Translations under genes and position numbers: made by a program
The notes under the pieces: generated by a model
Told to the model about the DNA's origin: nothing
The model's database searches: none
The model's input: only the letters and a program-made list of their open reading frames with translations
NCBI GenBank assembly: GCA_019454045.1
Contig: SKCR01017744.1
Location: forward strand, 1 to 64,000
Length of the DNA: 64,000 bases
Reading direction: 5' to 3'
Source of the DNA: Zanthoxylum bungeanum
Lineage: Eukaryota > Streptophyta > Magnoliopsida > Sapindales > Rutaceae
Shown: positions 35,086 to 45,789 of the stretch, piece after piece
Position numbering within the stretch: position 1 is the stretch's first letter
How the letters are laid out: each line of letters starts with the position of its first letter

Positions 35086-35853
35086 CTACAAGACAATATT
35101 TTTTAGCACTAGCAGAACAGTTTTCATTTCAAAAGTGATAACACTAATTGATTATGGAATTTTAAATCTATTAGTGCCCTCCCATTACTTTACGTAATTC
35201 CGTAATCTCCCTTAACAGAAAAATAGAAATTTGACTATCAAAATTTCATAGCGGGAAGTGGATCTCATGACATTTACTCCAACCACACACTAATGACGAT
35301 ATTGGCCTTTATAAACTCATTATGTAGACCTCCAAGGTCAATCACTCTATGTGACTCCTAGTTTGGTCCTGAACCGTTTCTTATCCTCACACTAATGACA
35401 ATATTGGATTAAGACGTGTTCTAGGTGTATACTTGTCAATATGCACTAATGAGCTTCGTATGTACACCCTCATACTAATGATGATATTGGCCGACTACGT
35501 TAAATCATCACGCTACATCTAATGTTTTACCGTAGCGACCTAAGTTCTGAGCACTTATACATTCACACTAATGACGATATTGGATATAAGTAGTAAGAAC
35601 TCATTCATCTCCGTATTGACAAGACGGACCATCCAATAATTCTCCAACATTATAAATACTATTACTTAAATAAAGTAATCACCTAATCACGAGAGATTTA
35701 TGACAATCAAGTCATTAAGTTTATTAGGTCAAAGTTTTAATTTAAAACATGCAATACATATCTAATGTCTTATGCATAATTAAATTAAAATTACTATTGC
35801 ATAGATTCAAAAATATATGTTGTGTGGTTAAGCCTTTGCTACTGATACCATTC
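35086..35853 (-). other. A#3 leader with four 20-bp motif copies and primer site
   Basis: The complete family A leader. Motif CACACTAATGACGATATTGG (plus reading) or near variants lie at 35286-35305, 35388-35407, 35471-35490 and 35564-35583, spaced 102, 83 and 93 bp. A#1 shows the same spacings once the C insertion is removed. The primer-binding site TGGTATCAG (35850-35842, minus) is next to the LTR start at 35854. Confidence 0.7.
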
Positions 35854-37260
35854 TGTTAAGGCAGTTGTGGAACCCATAGGGTCGGATCGGTTTCCTGGGC
35901 AGCGAAAATGGGTCTAACACCTAGAAATCAAGTACGGGTGTAATTTTAAATTATTTAATAAAATACTATATTCCATTATGAGTGTATAGGAGAAAATCGG
36001 GGCTGAATCGGAGTCCGGAAACTCAAAAACAAAGCAAAACAAAATTCATGCGCGCAGTGCGCGCTACAGTGCATTGCGCACGCAGACTGCGCTGAACATT
36101 TTTTTTTTGTTTTCTTTTCAAAAGCTTCAGCTCACTGTTCAGTGAACTGAAGCAATTAGGGTATTTTACCCTAATTGCTTCCGGTCTTCCCTAAACATTT
36201 CAAAAATACTCAAAATTAATTTTTAATTTCCAAACCAACATTAACACATATTATAGAATAAAAATCAAGTTTTTCAAAATATCAAATAATTTTTACAAAA
36301 ACATAAATTTATTCTAAATACGCATTTGTGTAAATTTTGAATCCAATACACAAACCAGAGTAGAATCCCAATAAGAAATATCTCGTGATCAATTCTAGGT
36401 CACCCAAAGGTGGTCAAATGATTCTAGAATGGTAGTCATAGCTCTAAGCTTTAATCTAGAGTTCCAAACTCTAATTAATTGTTTCATGTCCAACATGAAC
36501 ATCTTTGACCTAATTACAAGCATGTTGTGTTTATACTTCTAAATTATCCTACCACAATTAATTAGCCTTATTCAACATTAAGCTATGTGATCATGCATCT
36601 AATACATAAATGAATATAGCTTTGGAGAAGATCAAACATTACCTAGTAAGCTTGATGCAAGATCCAATCTACTTCTCATTTGTTGAAATTTTTAGAGAAC
36701 CTCCAAGGTGTGCAAGCTTGACTCCAAGATCCAATCTTGTTTCCAATGCTTCCAAGCTTCACTTCAAGATCAAATCTTGATTTCTCCTAGATGAAATGTT
36801 GTAGAGACCTCACAAGCTTCTCTAAACATTTCTCTAACTTAGGGTAATCTCTCAAGAATTTGCTTATGCTTGTTATTTTTCTTGTAATTAAAACCTTCAT
36901 AAAGCTTGCTATTTATAGAAAAAATTAGGCAATTTTTAATTAATAAAAGTTGTAATCAACTTTTAAGTGTGCTTAATCTAATTTGTCCAAATATGTATAA
37001 TTAGGTGTGACTAATCTCCATTGTCTCCCACTTTGATTTAATCCAATTAAATCAAGCCAATGATTAGGAAATTGATTAGTTCAATATTTGCCACTTTGAT
37101 TTAATCCAATTAAATCAAGCCAAAACCACATATTATTACATACTTATAATTACCATAATATCCTCAAATGGTAGAGATAATTATGATTTTACAATTAAAC
37201 CCTTGTGTAATTATTTAATTAATCCAATTAGGTCAAAGTAAATAATCAATGTTATCTAAT
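35854..37260 (-). repeat. A#3 5' LTR, left part
   Basis: TGTTAAGGCAGTTGTGG onward, matching other A LTRs through the hairpin (36124-36153) and TATA-like box, up to AATGTTATCTAATA. About 100 bp expected next are missing and replaced by 37261-39387. Confidence 0.85.
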
Positions 37261-37595
37261 AAAATAATAAATCAGATTTTTTTATCGTGTTGAGCATGTG
37301 GTTTGTATTAATAAGTGAATGTTTTGATTGTTTATGATATGGAGGGCACAGAGCCCTCGAGTGTTGATAGATAGTGTGGGCAGAGTCCTTAAGATATGAT
37401 TTTGATGAGATTTGTATGGACCTGAGGTCCTTTTATTTGTTTGGAGTATTCTTTGATTGCCTTGATGATGGATTGCGATCCAGGTTGTTTGGTTTTAGGA
37501 TACATTATGTCGGATTTTCGTAAATTTAGAGGCTTATGGAGTTGGGTCAATCCTGTCTCATGCCGGTAGCATCTTGACTCCGGCGGGGTGTTACA
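37261..37595 (-). repeat. Possible gypsy LTR terminus inside A#3 LTR
   Basis: On the minus strand this begins TGTAACACCCCGCC, a start common to Tekay/Del-type plant gypsy LTRs (family knowledge). A short inverted repeat GCCGG...CCGGC follows. No partner LTR or internal sequence is found nearby. The frame 37389-37598 is not a recognisable protein. Could also be another unclassified repeat. Confidence 0.4.
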
Positions 37596-39387
37596 CATCC
37601 TCTAATTCATAAAGCCCCAATTTCTAAGAAGTAAAGAACCCTAGAACTATTCTAGTAAGTCAAGAACAAGAAACTAATTTTCTAAACTTAAGAATATTAA
37701 AGATTACCTTTTAATCTTCAACTTTCCTTAAGCTTTTTCTTGATTTTTCTTCACTTTCTTCTTTTGTTTCTTCAAACAAATATTTGAGAGTTTTTTTCAT
37801 GGAGGATTTCAGCCATGGCTTTCCCTTGGAAGGGAAAAGAAAATTTTTAACTTTTAAAACATATCATGACCGATTTTAGGTGGGGTATTTTGATCAATTA
37901 GAAAATTTAATTCAATTAAATAAAGACTTTAAGTTTGACAAATCAAATTTGCACACTTCAAGCTTAATAAAATCATGCCACTTATAACCAATAATAATCA
38001 AACATATTGCATAACATTTATATAATGTAGATATTATTTAATTATTCAAATATTTAACATTTAAATATCTAAATAATTAATTAATATAATTATTGTTATA
38101 TATGTATTTTTATTTACATTAAATAACAAATACATATATTAATGGCATGTGTCAAAGTCTCATTTGACAATTAATTAATATGCATCAAATCAAATTTTGT
38201 ATCAAATACAAATGCACATTAATTATTAATTAACCAAAATCCCATAAAACATGTGTTTTTGTTTAACCGTTTAAATGATTCGAATTAACTCATTTAATCC
38301 GGTTAAGTACTATGAATAATCTATATTATTCATAACGCTTTGCCCAAGTGCTCAACGAGTACACTTCATATTGTGGGACTCTCTAAATTTAGGTTTATCC
38401 GTCACGAAATCCAATTTCGTGTCCATAATTCACCCACTCATGAATTATGACGACCACAAATAATCTCGCTAAACTATGCAAGTCGAGGTCATTGCATATG
38501 TATAATCCCTCTGTCACAGGCTATCCATATTATACCTGGGATATAGATACGAACGTCAAATCCTTATGGTATAAAATAGTCGACTTTCAAATTTACGATC
38601 TCTAAATAACACTCGGAACTCGCTTCCGAAGTTATACCACAGCCATGGATTTATTAGATCGCAAACACGTGTAAGATATATATACCATGTACACAAGACT
38701 AACGGATTCTATCTTGATACGCACTGGATATCATGAGCATCGGTCCACACCCAATGAACAATTGGAGGTATGATCTAAATAGATCGGTGATGTGACTGCC
38801 ATCAAAGTGTGGATGATAACTCATATATATACTGTGGTATCTCAAGTCGAATAACCACTATGCTCGCTCAACTCGAGAAGATTCCTATTGACGTCGGTGT
38901 ACCATCTATTAGGAAATCTTCAGTGAGTCGTTTAGTGTTTATCAAATAAACACCTACATGTCTATACGAGTCTCCCAAGACTCATGGTTCATTGGGATAA
39001 ACCATCGGACCAAGTCACGATACACGACATGTACTGGTCTCAGCAGATTTTACTAACCGACCCGTGTTAGTGAATCTTGATCAGAAACTTTATTTAAGGA
39101 TATACAACTTATAGTGACGCTTCCCAATGTCAATTAAGAACTACGTTGTAACTGCGCACTACATTATAAGTCCTAGGGTCTTTGTCTAATATACACGTAT
39201 CACTAAATCAGATTTAGTTTCAATATAATCATAATTAGATATCTAATCATAATTAGATCGAATATGTATATAAAAGACAAAATGTGCTACCATTAGATAA
39301 GTAATATTATGGAAAAAAGAATTATTCGTATTCATGAATTGGACATAAATACGATCCGGATTGGCACTCTGAGCACCAAACCTAACA
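37596..39387 (-). repeat. Truncated LTR related to family A (family D)
   Basis: Resembles family A LTRs in layout, not in most of its sequence. It shares AGTGCTCAACGAGTACACTT (38346-38365), tracts like ATTCCTATTGACG and CCACACCCAATGAAC in the same order, and a terminus GCACTCTGAGCACCAAACC-TAACA corresponding to the A end. The other end is lost at the junction with 37595. No internal sequence. It stands for a sister family of A or a far-diverged A copy. Confidence 0.6.
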
Positions 39388-40314
39388 CTCTCTAAGTTCA
39401 GACATGTTCGTCATATAAGCCTAGCTAATATGTACGTGATTCGGCCACCTCCGAATTCGCGAAGAACACGAATGACATTTTCAACTATACAAGTCGAGAT
39501 CGTCACATATGTTTAACAATCCCTCCGCCGTAGGCTATCCGAGCTGTGCTTAGGAAACATAGAATACACCCTCAAGTTTCCAAGACGCACATCTCATGTC
39601 GACATGTCCACGATTCTTTACAACTGATGCGATCCACCCTAGGTGATCGGCTTTGGCCAAAGTCTTTAAGAATTGTGACTTACTCACATAGATACCTAAA
39701 CCCCTTTATGGTACACATATGGGCCGAAAGATCCTATCTTGCTTCGCACTTGATTACTGAGTGCATCGGTCCACACCCAACGAACATCTAGAGGCCAGAC
39801 CATGAAAGATTTTTGACATACATGGCATCAAAATGTGGAGGATCTCACACAAAATCAATGTTATCATATAGTCAAAGGATTACATATGCTACTCGACTCG
39901 AGGAGATTCCTATTGACGGTGGTTTGTACATCCAACTATTAGGAATTTCCTGTGAGTCATTTAGTATTCACTTAAACGAATACCCACATGTCTATACGAG
40001 TTTCCAAAAATCATGGTACATCGGATTAAACCATTGGAACTCCAATTCCAATATACGACATGTGCTAGTGTTCAAGGTTATAAGAATTCGAACGTATTCC
40101 AAAACCAACGACTAGGAATATTTACTTTAAGAATAGTTTACACCTAGTGTCAAAACTATTCTAAGGTCGATGTCATTCTTAGCATATCTATACATCAATT
40201 TAATACGCGTAATGACAATACCATTATAAAGTATGAAATGAAAAATATAGTTATTTTATTAATAAATAATAAAATGTACAATTTGGATTGGCACTCCAAG
40301 CACCAACTCCATCA
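39388..40314 (-). repeat. A#3 5' LTR, right part
   Basis: Resumes at CTCTCTAAGTTCAGAC and runs to CCAACTCCATCA, as in the other A LTRs (1938-2861). The frames 39546-39791 and 39813-40115 are LTR sequence and recur, mutated, at 2369-2623. It may derive from A#3 or from the lost half of the A#1 5' LTR. Confidence 0.75.
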
Positions 40315-40578
40315 ACAGGGAACTACAATGGTAGAGTGTCTTCTTATGTTGATGATCAAACTTGATTAAGTTCAGAATCTCAAGTCTGTCTGAGTGGTAT
40401 TTATATCACTATTTCCCACTCATCTAACCTAATATTTTGTATAGTTTCTCGAGTTTTGTGAACGTTTTGATGTGTTTTGTGTTATTTTACAGATAAATAA
40501 AGTTGGGAAAGCATTGGAAGCAATTTGGGGCCAAAATAGAGGAAAAATGACAAAAGGGCAATTTGGTAATTTATCCGT

Positions 40579-40612
40579 GTCGCGACGCCAAGACCCTACG
40601 CGTCGCGACGCC
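40579..40612. promoter_or_regulatory. Twin GC-rich box, 23-bp period, E LTR (distal)
   Basis: GTCGCGACGCC at 40579-40589 and again at 40602-40612. A second pair, GTCGCTACGCTGG (41066) and GTCGCGACGCTGG (41089), again 23 bp apart, lies just upstream of the TATA box. The core is palindromic (GGCGTCGCGACGCC ideal). Confidence 0.5.
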
Positions 40613-40674
40613 TAAAGTGCGCCGGCCATGCTAACATGCACCGAGGGACATGTGTCAGAATCTGAGAAATTGGA

Positions 40675-40730
40675 CTTGCTAACGTGCGCCGGATCTTGCT
40701 AACGTGCGCCGACCTTGCTAACGTGCGACG
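40675..40730. repeat. Short tandem repeat, about 20-bp unit
   Basis: CTTGCTAACGTGCGCCG starts at 40675, 40695 and 40714 (last copy GCGACG), with a decayed relative near 40629. It leads directly into the G-box array. Confidence 0.6.
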
Positions 40731-40733
40731 TGC

Positions 40734-40999
40734 CACGTGTCATCATCACAGAAGATCAGCTAAAATATGCCATTTGCCACGTGTCGAAATCTCATTGGAC
40801 CAAAGCAAGCGCGTGCCACGTGTCAATCTCTCATTGGACCGAATATTGGACAAATCACATGTTGCCACGTGTCGACCTCTCATTTGACCGATCCTAAGCG
40901 CGTGCCACGTGTCAAATTTTCATTGGACCGAAAGCTCAGCCAATCACCGTGTGCCACGTGTCATATTCTCGTTGCACCACCTTCACCGTGTGACACGTG
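40734..40999 (+). promoter_or_regulatory. Array of seven G-boxes (CACGTG) upstream of TATA
   Basis: CACGTG lies at 40734, 40778, 40817, 40866, 40906, 40955 and 40994, each within GCCACGTGTC (last copy GACACGTGTC), spaced 39-49 bp. Between them CTCATTGGACC or similar recurs, giving an inverted CCAAT (ATTGG) per unit. The array is thus a degenerate tandem repeat of about 39-49 bp. CACGTGTC is a core of plant ABRE/G-box sites bound by bZIP and bHLH factors (family knowledge). It ends 115 bp upstream of the TATA box. Regulation by such factors is inference. Confidence 0.7.
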
Positions 41000-41113
41000 T
41001 CATCATCAGATTCTACCGACAGAACACGCGTGGTCAACCCGCGTGGACCAAAGCCGCATGCTGGCGTCGCTACGCTGGGACCTTTGGAGTCGCGACGCTG
41101 GTTCCAGAAAATG

Positions 41114-41122
41114 CCTATAAAT
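41114..41122 (+). promoter_or_regulatory. TATA box of E LTR
   Basis: CCTATAAAT within ATGCCTATAAATTCAGG, plus strand, downstream of the G-box array and the second GC-rich pair. Spacing fits a plant promoter with a start near 41145. Confidence 0.55.
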
Positions 41123-41405
41123 TCAGGCCTTCTTCATTTCATTTCTTGTGCTTTCATTGGGAGCTTTTCCCTGTTTTTAGAGGATTGCATCTAATTTTGT
41201 ATATATAAATAATATTTTTAATTATGTATTTTAATTTTTAGTAATAGTAATAGTAGTTCTTCTTCTTCTCTTTTCTTTTATGTTTAATAGTTAATTTTCC
41301 GCTGGGTAAAAGGTGAAACCTTTAATATAATTATCTAGGTAAATCTCACTTAATTATAATATTTAAATTATAATTTAATCGGATTAATTAATGTCACACT
41401 TTATT

Positions 41406-41533
41406 ACCGCCTATATGGCTGGTTTAAATACAAATTACCTTACCGCCTATATGGCTAGTCTTTATGTGACAGATAATTACCGCCTATATGGCTGGTGTAA
41501 TTGGACTAAATGGATTACCGCCTATATGGCTGG
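41406..41533 (+). repeat. Four-copy interspaced repeat in E LTR
   Basis: ACCGCCTATATGGCTGG at 41406, 41442 (GGCTAG), 41479 and 41517, with 19-21-bp unequal spacers (period 36-38). The inverted E2 copy has three related units (63672-63693, 63724-63744, 63783-63803). This is an LTR tandem repeat, not a CRISPR array. Confidence 0.8.
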
Positions 41534-42396
41534 TTTTAAATGTTTAATATTATTAATTCTTGAGAAAGCAGAATATAAAATAATTTATATATTATAATAA
41601 GTGAGATTCCTAGATAAGAAATATTAAATGTGGATCCTCTAACCCCAGCATTTTATTTTTATTCTAGGGAAGTGATGAAACACAATATCCACACTTAATA
41701 ATTGATTTTCTTTTTATGGGTAGTTCTTTAGTTTGTTTATTGAGTCTTAAGCTTAATGCTTCTTGTTGTCTGATCACCAATAAGATTGATATGGTAAACT
41801 TAAAATGAACTAGACATAGGGATTTTAGGTTTCAGCCTTAGATTCAATAGCCCACGATCTTCCTTGAGGATAGATAACCCTTTAATAGATTTCCTTACAG
41901 GATAGACATATACCTGTCAGGCGGGGGGTAGCCATAATTGGAACTTAATCTTAATGAATCTAGGTAATTTTGTTGACATAGACATATGGTTCAATTGGGT
42001 TATACTGGGTATTTGCGTCTAACCATCGACATAGGGTTTTGCATATCATCGTGTTCCAGGTTAGCAAATTAATTTATTACACATAAATAAGAGCATCAAT
42101 TCATCTTTATAATAATATTGTGTGGAGTCACGACCCTACATCCTTGAGTCTTTTCTTTTATTTTCCTTAGTATTTTCTTTTGAGTCTGTTTTTATTTTAT
42201 TTTGCAAAACCACATTCAACCAACCAAAAGCAATCAATTCCCTTCTCCCTATAATTAGATACCTGTAAATAAATAGTATCAATATTTAATAACAACAGTA
42301 GGAATTAAGTCCTCGTGGGATCGATATTTTTATACTACTTGAACGATATGTGTGCTTGCGTTATACGTGTGTGTTTACGCCTGTCACTGTCCCACC

Positions 42397-42739
42397 TCAA
42401 AACGGGTTCCACAATCTGTAAGCGTCAATGCTTTTTGTAAAAATCCACTTTGGGTTCTCAATCCTGATCGAACACCTATGCTTCTGATTCGTAGCTTGAC
42501 CACCTCTTCCACTAGGTATTCTCTGACCGAAAATGTTGATCTGAGCTAACCATGTCCGGTCCGTTCACTGGTTTCTCTTCTTGAACTTGAGGAAACTTAT
42601 CTTGTGCCACCTTAAACTGATGCACGTTTTTGACATGTTGCGATCACAGAAGATGATGATCTACAAAGTCCCCGAGCAAATCTGACGAAGAGAGGCCTTG
42701 GGGGAAAGATCATCCTCAAGCCACATAAGTCACTTGGCC
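42397..42739. other. Unassigned sequence
   Basis: No recognisable gene, repeat or LTR. It lies between the E LTR end and the tandem repeats and may be E or G internal remnant. Confidence 0.3.
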
Positions 42740-43003
42740 GCTAGAGAGTGCTCCCTTCTTGTGCCACTCAACACTTGGCCATAGGGGAGAAACTACAAAT
42801 CCATGCCAACAAACATAATAAGGCCTCGGTGGAACGTAACCCGACCCCGAACCACAATAAATACTTAGCCACAAGGGAATTCTCACTCCTTGTGCCATTA
42901 TCGATTGGCCATGGGGGAAAAACTCTAACATCATGCCAAAAAACACAATATGGCCTTGGTGGGACGTAACCTGACCCAGAACCATCAATAAATACTTGGC
43001 CTT
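42740..43003. repeat. 132-bp tandem repeat, two copies
   Basis: The unit containing CTTGTGCCA...TTGGCCATAGGGGAGAAACT (42757 onward) recurs 131-132 bp later (CTTGTGCCATTATCGATTGG, 42889). AACGTAACCCGACCCCGAAC (42834) likewise pairs with GACGTAACCTGACCCAGAAC (42963). The two minus-strand frames over it arise from this repeat and match no known protein. Confidence 0.75.
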
Positions 43004-43004
43004 G

Positions 43005-43185
43005 GTGAAACAAATGCAGCCCCGAGCCATTAATTCATACTATGGTCTCACCAGAATGAATGCAGCCCCGAGCCATCAATTCACATTATGGTCTTGACAG
43101 AACGAATGCAGCCTCGAGCCATCAATTCACGCTATAGTCTCAGCGGAACAAATATAACTCAAGCCATCCATTTTATTTCCATGAC
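43005..43185. repeat. 46-bp tandem repeat, three clear copies
   Basis: GCAGCC...GAGCCATCAATTCA begins at 43016, 43062 and 43108, exactly 46 bp apart; a fourth decayed unit starts near 43154. The words ATGGTCTCA and AACGAAT recur within each unit. It probably grew from the end of the 132-bp repeat, which also has GAACCATCAATAAATA. Confidence 0.8.
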
Positions 43186-43872
43186 TTGACCGCAAGGGAA
43201 TATTGTCAACCTCCGAAAATCACCATGGAGACTGTAAATGGAGTCTCATTTCAAGTCATCCATCAAAAACAAAATCAAGATAAAAAAAACAAGATAAACA
43301 AAACGAATGTGATATATCACATACCCCGTGCAGACCCAAAAGAATCAACACGAGAACCTGATACAACATCATACCCCGTGCTACCCAAAATAATAATTTT
43401 GAACCTCACAGTTCAACATCCCGGAGAATCGAGCTACGGATCGAGTAGGTGGCCAACGCCATGAGACTTTCCCCATCCTAGGAATGCCCCAAGTCTGCAA
43501 ATTCCATGAATACCCTCAGACCTTCCTCGTGGTATGCTCATACAGATCAAAAATGTGATGGCCAACGCCATAAGGGAATTCTCCCTCCCCGTGCTAGGCA
43601 TATCCCGATGCTACAAACACCATAGAGGCTATCTAGCCTTCCCCGTGCTATGTACCTCCAACATTGGGTGGAAAATGCCACGGAGGCCCTTGGGCCTTCC
43701 CCGTGCTATGAAAACCTAAGGGTACCGTAGTACCAAAGCCACTATTGAAAGGAAAAGTCTTATTCATATTTAGGGGATCCACTGCCCAACTTATAGGGTC
43801 ATTTTAAGAGAGGCTCTATTGAAAGTAATTCTGTAACATTTTCCAAGGCTTCTTTTCCAACTTTTCCAACTT
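43186..43872. other. Noncoding, with dispersed short repeats
   Basis: Words such as CCTTCCCCGTGCTATG recur three times with changes (near 43588, 43640, 43695), and GGCCAACGCCAT occurs near 43451 and 43561. No gene. Likely internal noncoding part of the G element, since the G gag start and primer site follow on the right; inference. Confidence 0.4.
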
Positions 43873-44047
43873 CTACATCATGGTCTTCATGAATGTTTGA
43901 GTTGTTTCTCTTTCCTTTCTAGCATTTTCTCTCTCACTTCGCATGGTTTCTTCCATTTTCTCCATCCACTCCATCGTCGAAGCCTCTAAAGATCTGTGGT
44001 TCCCATCTCCGACCATCATCTTACTGTGTTTGCTGCTTTTTATAATA
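43873..44047 (-). pseudogene. Possible gag N-terminus of element G
   Basis: A short minus-strand frame starting beside the primer-binding site. It is rich in Glu, Arg, Met and Lys (MEWMEKMEETMRSERENARK), a coiled-coil-like composition. Its place, directly downstream of the G primer site, is where gag begins. Too short to classify; it may be chance. Confidence 0.3.
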
Positions 44048-44067
44048 GTCCCCACAGACGGTGCCAA
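44048..44067 (-). other. G primer-binding site
   Basis: The minus strand reads TTGGCACCGTCTGTGGGGAC, one base from the TTGGCGCCGTCTGTGGGGAC used by Tat/Ogre-type plant gypsy elements (from memory of the family). It lies four bases from the LTR end at 44072. Confidence 0.7.
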
Positions 44068-44071
44068 CTAT

Positions 44072-45035
44072 TGATGGTTTTTTTTCGTCCTAGGTGTAAT
44101 TCAGGAAAATCACTCCTCGAACAAACCTCCATCAATTGTGAATTTGTTTGGTTTTGTTGGGAACCAAATGCAAACTTGGCAAAAGATAGAAAAAACAGAC
44201 AAAACATATGGTTTAACATGATTCGGCGGAATAGATCCAGCCTACATCCACAAACACAAGAAAAATGAAGTCTTTATTACCACCTTATGTTTGATCGACC
44301 TTTTTTTCTCTCTCTAACTCAGAACTCGTTTCTCTCTTTTACAAGCGAATAAACAACTCTATTTTGCTAGAAAACAATTGAACAACTTGTTACAATGAAC
44401 TCTCAACCCTTTCATATACCAGGACAAACTCCACTGTTACACTAACTTCGTGACGTAAGCCACATGAACCTATCATCGCCTCGTAGGCTCTTTTCCCCAA
44501 TTACCCTACGGATTATAGCCCAGCCGCCTGACACCTATACGACCTGCCATCTGACACAACTACTCCCTACCACCTAAATCTCATTAAACCATGTTGCTTT
44601 TGGTAACTGCTACATGCTATACCACAGTAACAACCTGTATTCTAATTACTCTCACATGATATTGTACGCTAGAAGATAATTTGGTGGCCCACTTCTGTCA
44701 AATTAGACCTTTTAAAAGGTACAAGTCCCCATGTAAGGCTCATGTCATCTAGACTTAAACATAATGCCATTACCCCGACCTATCTCCTCGGTCTAGTAAA
44801 TTGATATGATTGACCTATCTCATTAGGTCGGATAGGTGCTGAGACCTTTACTCCCCTCATATTCCTTGAACATCTTTCCACCTCGGGTCGGGCATCAAGT
44901 GCAAACTAATTCCGATCTCCTTGTCGGACCAGATGCCTATGCTTCTTGGGCCTGGGCCCGTTGTTCGGGAAGTGGAAATCCCTTCTATACCCTTCTTCAT
45001 AATTCTACTCTTCTCGGGTCACGAAATCACCATCA
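44072..45035 (-). repeat. G LTR (5' LTR), 964 bp
   Basis: Bounded by TGATGGTTTT on the left and CACCATCA on the right, forming short terminal inverted repeats. The right 353 bp match 1-355. The minus strand has a TATA-like TATATGAAAGG at about 44414-44404, leaving about 300 bp of R-U5 before the primer site, as expected. With 1-355 it suggests a G element enclosing the first 45 kb. Confidence 0.65.
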
Positions 45036-45789
45036 AAAATTATTTTTAATAAATTTATTTTATAAATTTCAACTCAAAAAGTAAAATCAAATCACATGGA
45101 TTTTTAATATTTCACATTTTATTTTTATATTTAATAAAAAAAATTCAATGAGACGCACCTCCAACACCCTTTACCAAATATGCGATGTGGCAGGGCCTCA
45201 ATGAGACGCATCTTTAGGCACATTTAATATGTTCAAAAATATGATCCGACATACTATACACCTATGTACCACCAAATATTGCCTGATGCATTATCTAACC
45301 ATAATATAGAATTTCCAAACAAATGACTAGGTTCATAGAAATCTCATTCTAAACCTCCTAGTAGTTGCTCGATATGAACATATTAGTAGACTAACACCAA
45401 TTCCAACCTTAAGGCAAATACCAAAGCCAATTTCAACGACCATGGAAATTGACCATCATCCTCGTAGTACGTCTTCATTGGACTCATCTTATGTAATTTG
45501 AATAGCCTCGAAAATAAATAGACAATAATTAAACAAGCAATTGCAAAGATTCAAACATACCAAAAATCCCAAAAAATACACAAGAAACAAATATAAATCT
45601 GTATGAAAACACATATTTCAGTAAAAGTAAGATAAAGCCAAAAGCCATACTAGAAAACAAAAATAAGTAGTGACAACAATGTACGTACTATTAGCATTGA
45701 TCCATGCGTAAATAAACAAGAAAGAACTTTAGGTAACAAATAGGCTTTTAAAGCCCTATGTGCAGTAAACCTTTATCGTATTTTCATGT
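45036..45789. other. Unassigned AT-rich sequence
   Basis: No gene, LTR end or repeat recognised. AATGAGACGCA occurs twice (45147 and 45199). Confidence 0.3.

Larger units (their letters stand above)
28735..40314 (-). mobile_element. Copia element A#3
   Basis: Minus-strand A element with LTRs 28735-31154 and 35854-40314 (the latter interrupted by 37261-39387), primer-binding site near 35838-35850 (TGGTATCAG on minus), an uninterrupted leader, gag start and all pol domains. No target duplication is visible: TTCTA on the left, ACAGG on the right. Recombination with the A#1 LTR or later loss probably removed one flank. Confidence 0.8.
40315..42396 (+). repeat. Gypsy family E LTR (E1), plus strand
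   Basis: A second, inverted copy at 62878-64000 matches the right half, down to a common end near GCTTGCGTTATAC (42356-42368). Orientation comes from the TATA box at 41114-41122. It holds GC-rich boxes, a G-box array (40734-40999) and a tandem repeat (41406-41533). The left boundary is uncertain because no second copy of that end is in the window. Frames 40684-41208 are products of the repeat array and not genes. Confidence 0.6.

Noticed and set aside
39546..40115. Two plus-strand frames of 81 and 100 codons
   Set aside because: Both are family A LTR sequence; the matching frames in the other A LTRs are broken or absent.
40684..41208. Four overlapping plus-strand frames of 60-117 codons (VPRV, ATCH repeats)
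   Set aside because: They are translations of the G-box tandem repeat in the E LTR in three frames; the repeat, not coding, keeps them open.
41401..41540. CRISPR-like array (17-bp repeat, about 20-bp spacers)
   Set aside because: Spacers vary in length, repeats are inexact, a diverged copy occurs in the inverted E LTR, and the genome is a plant.
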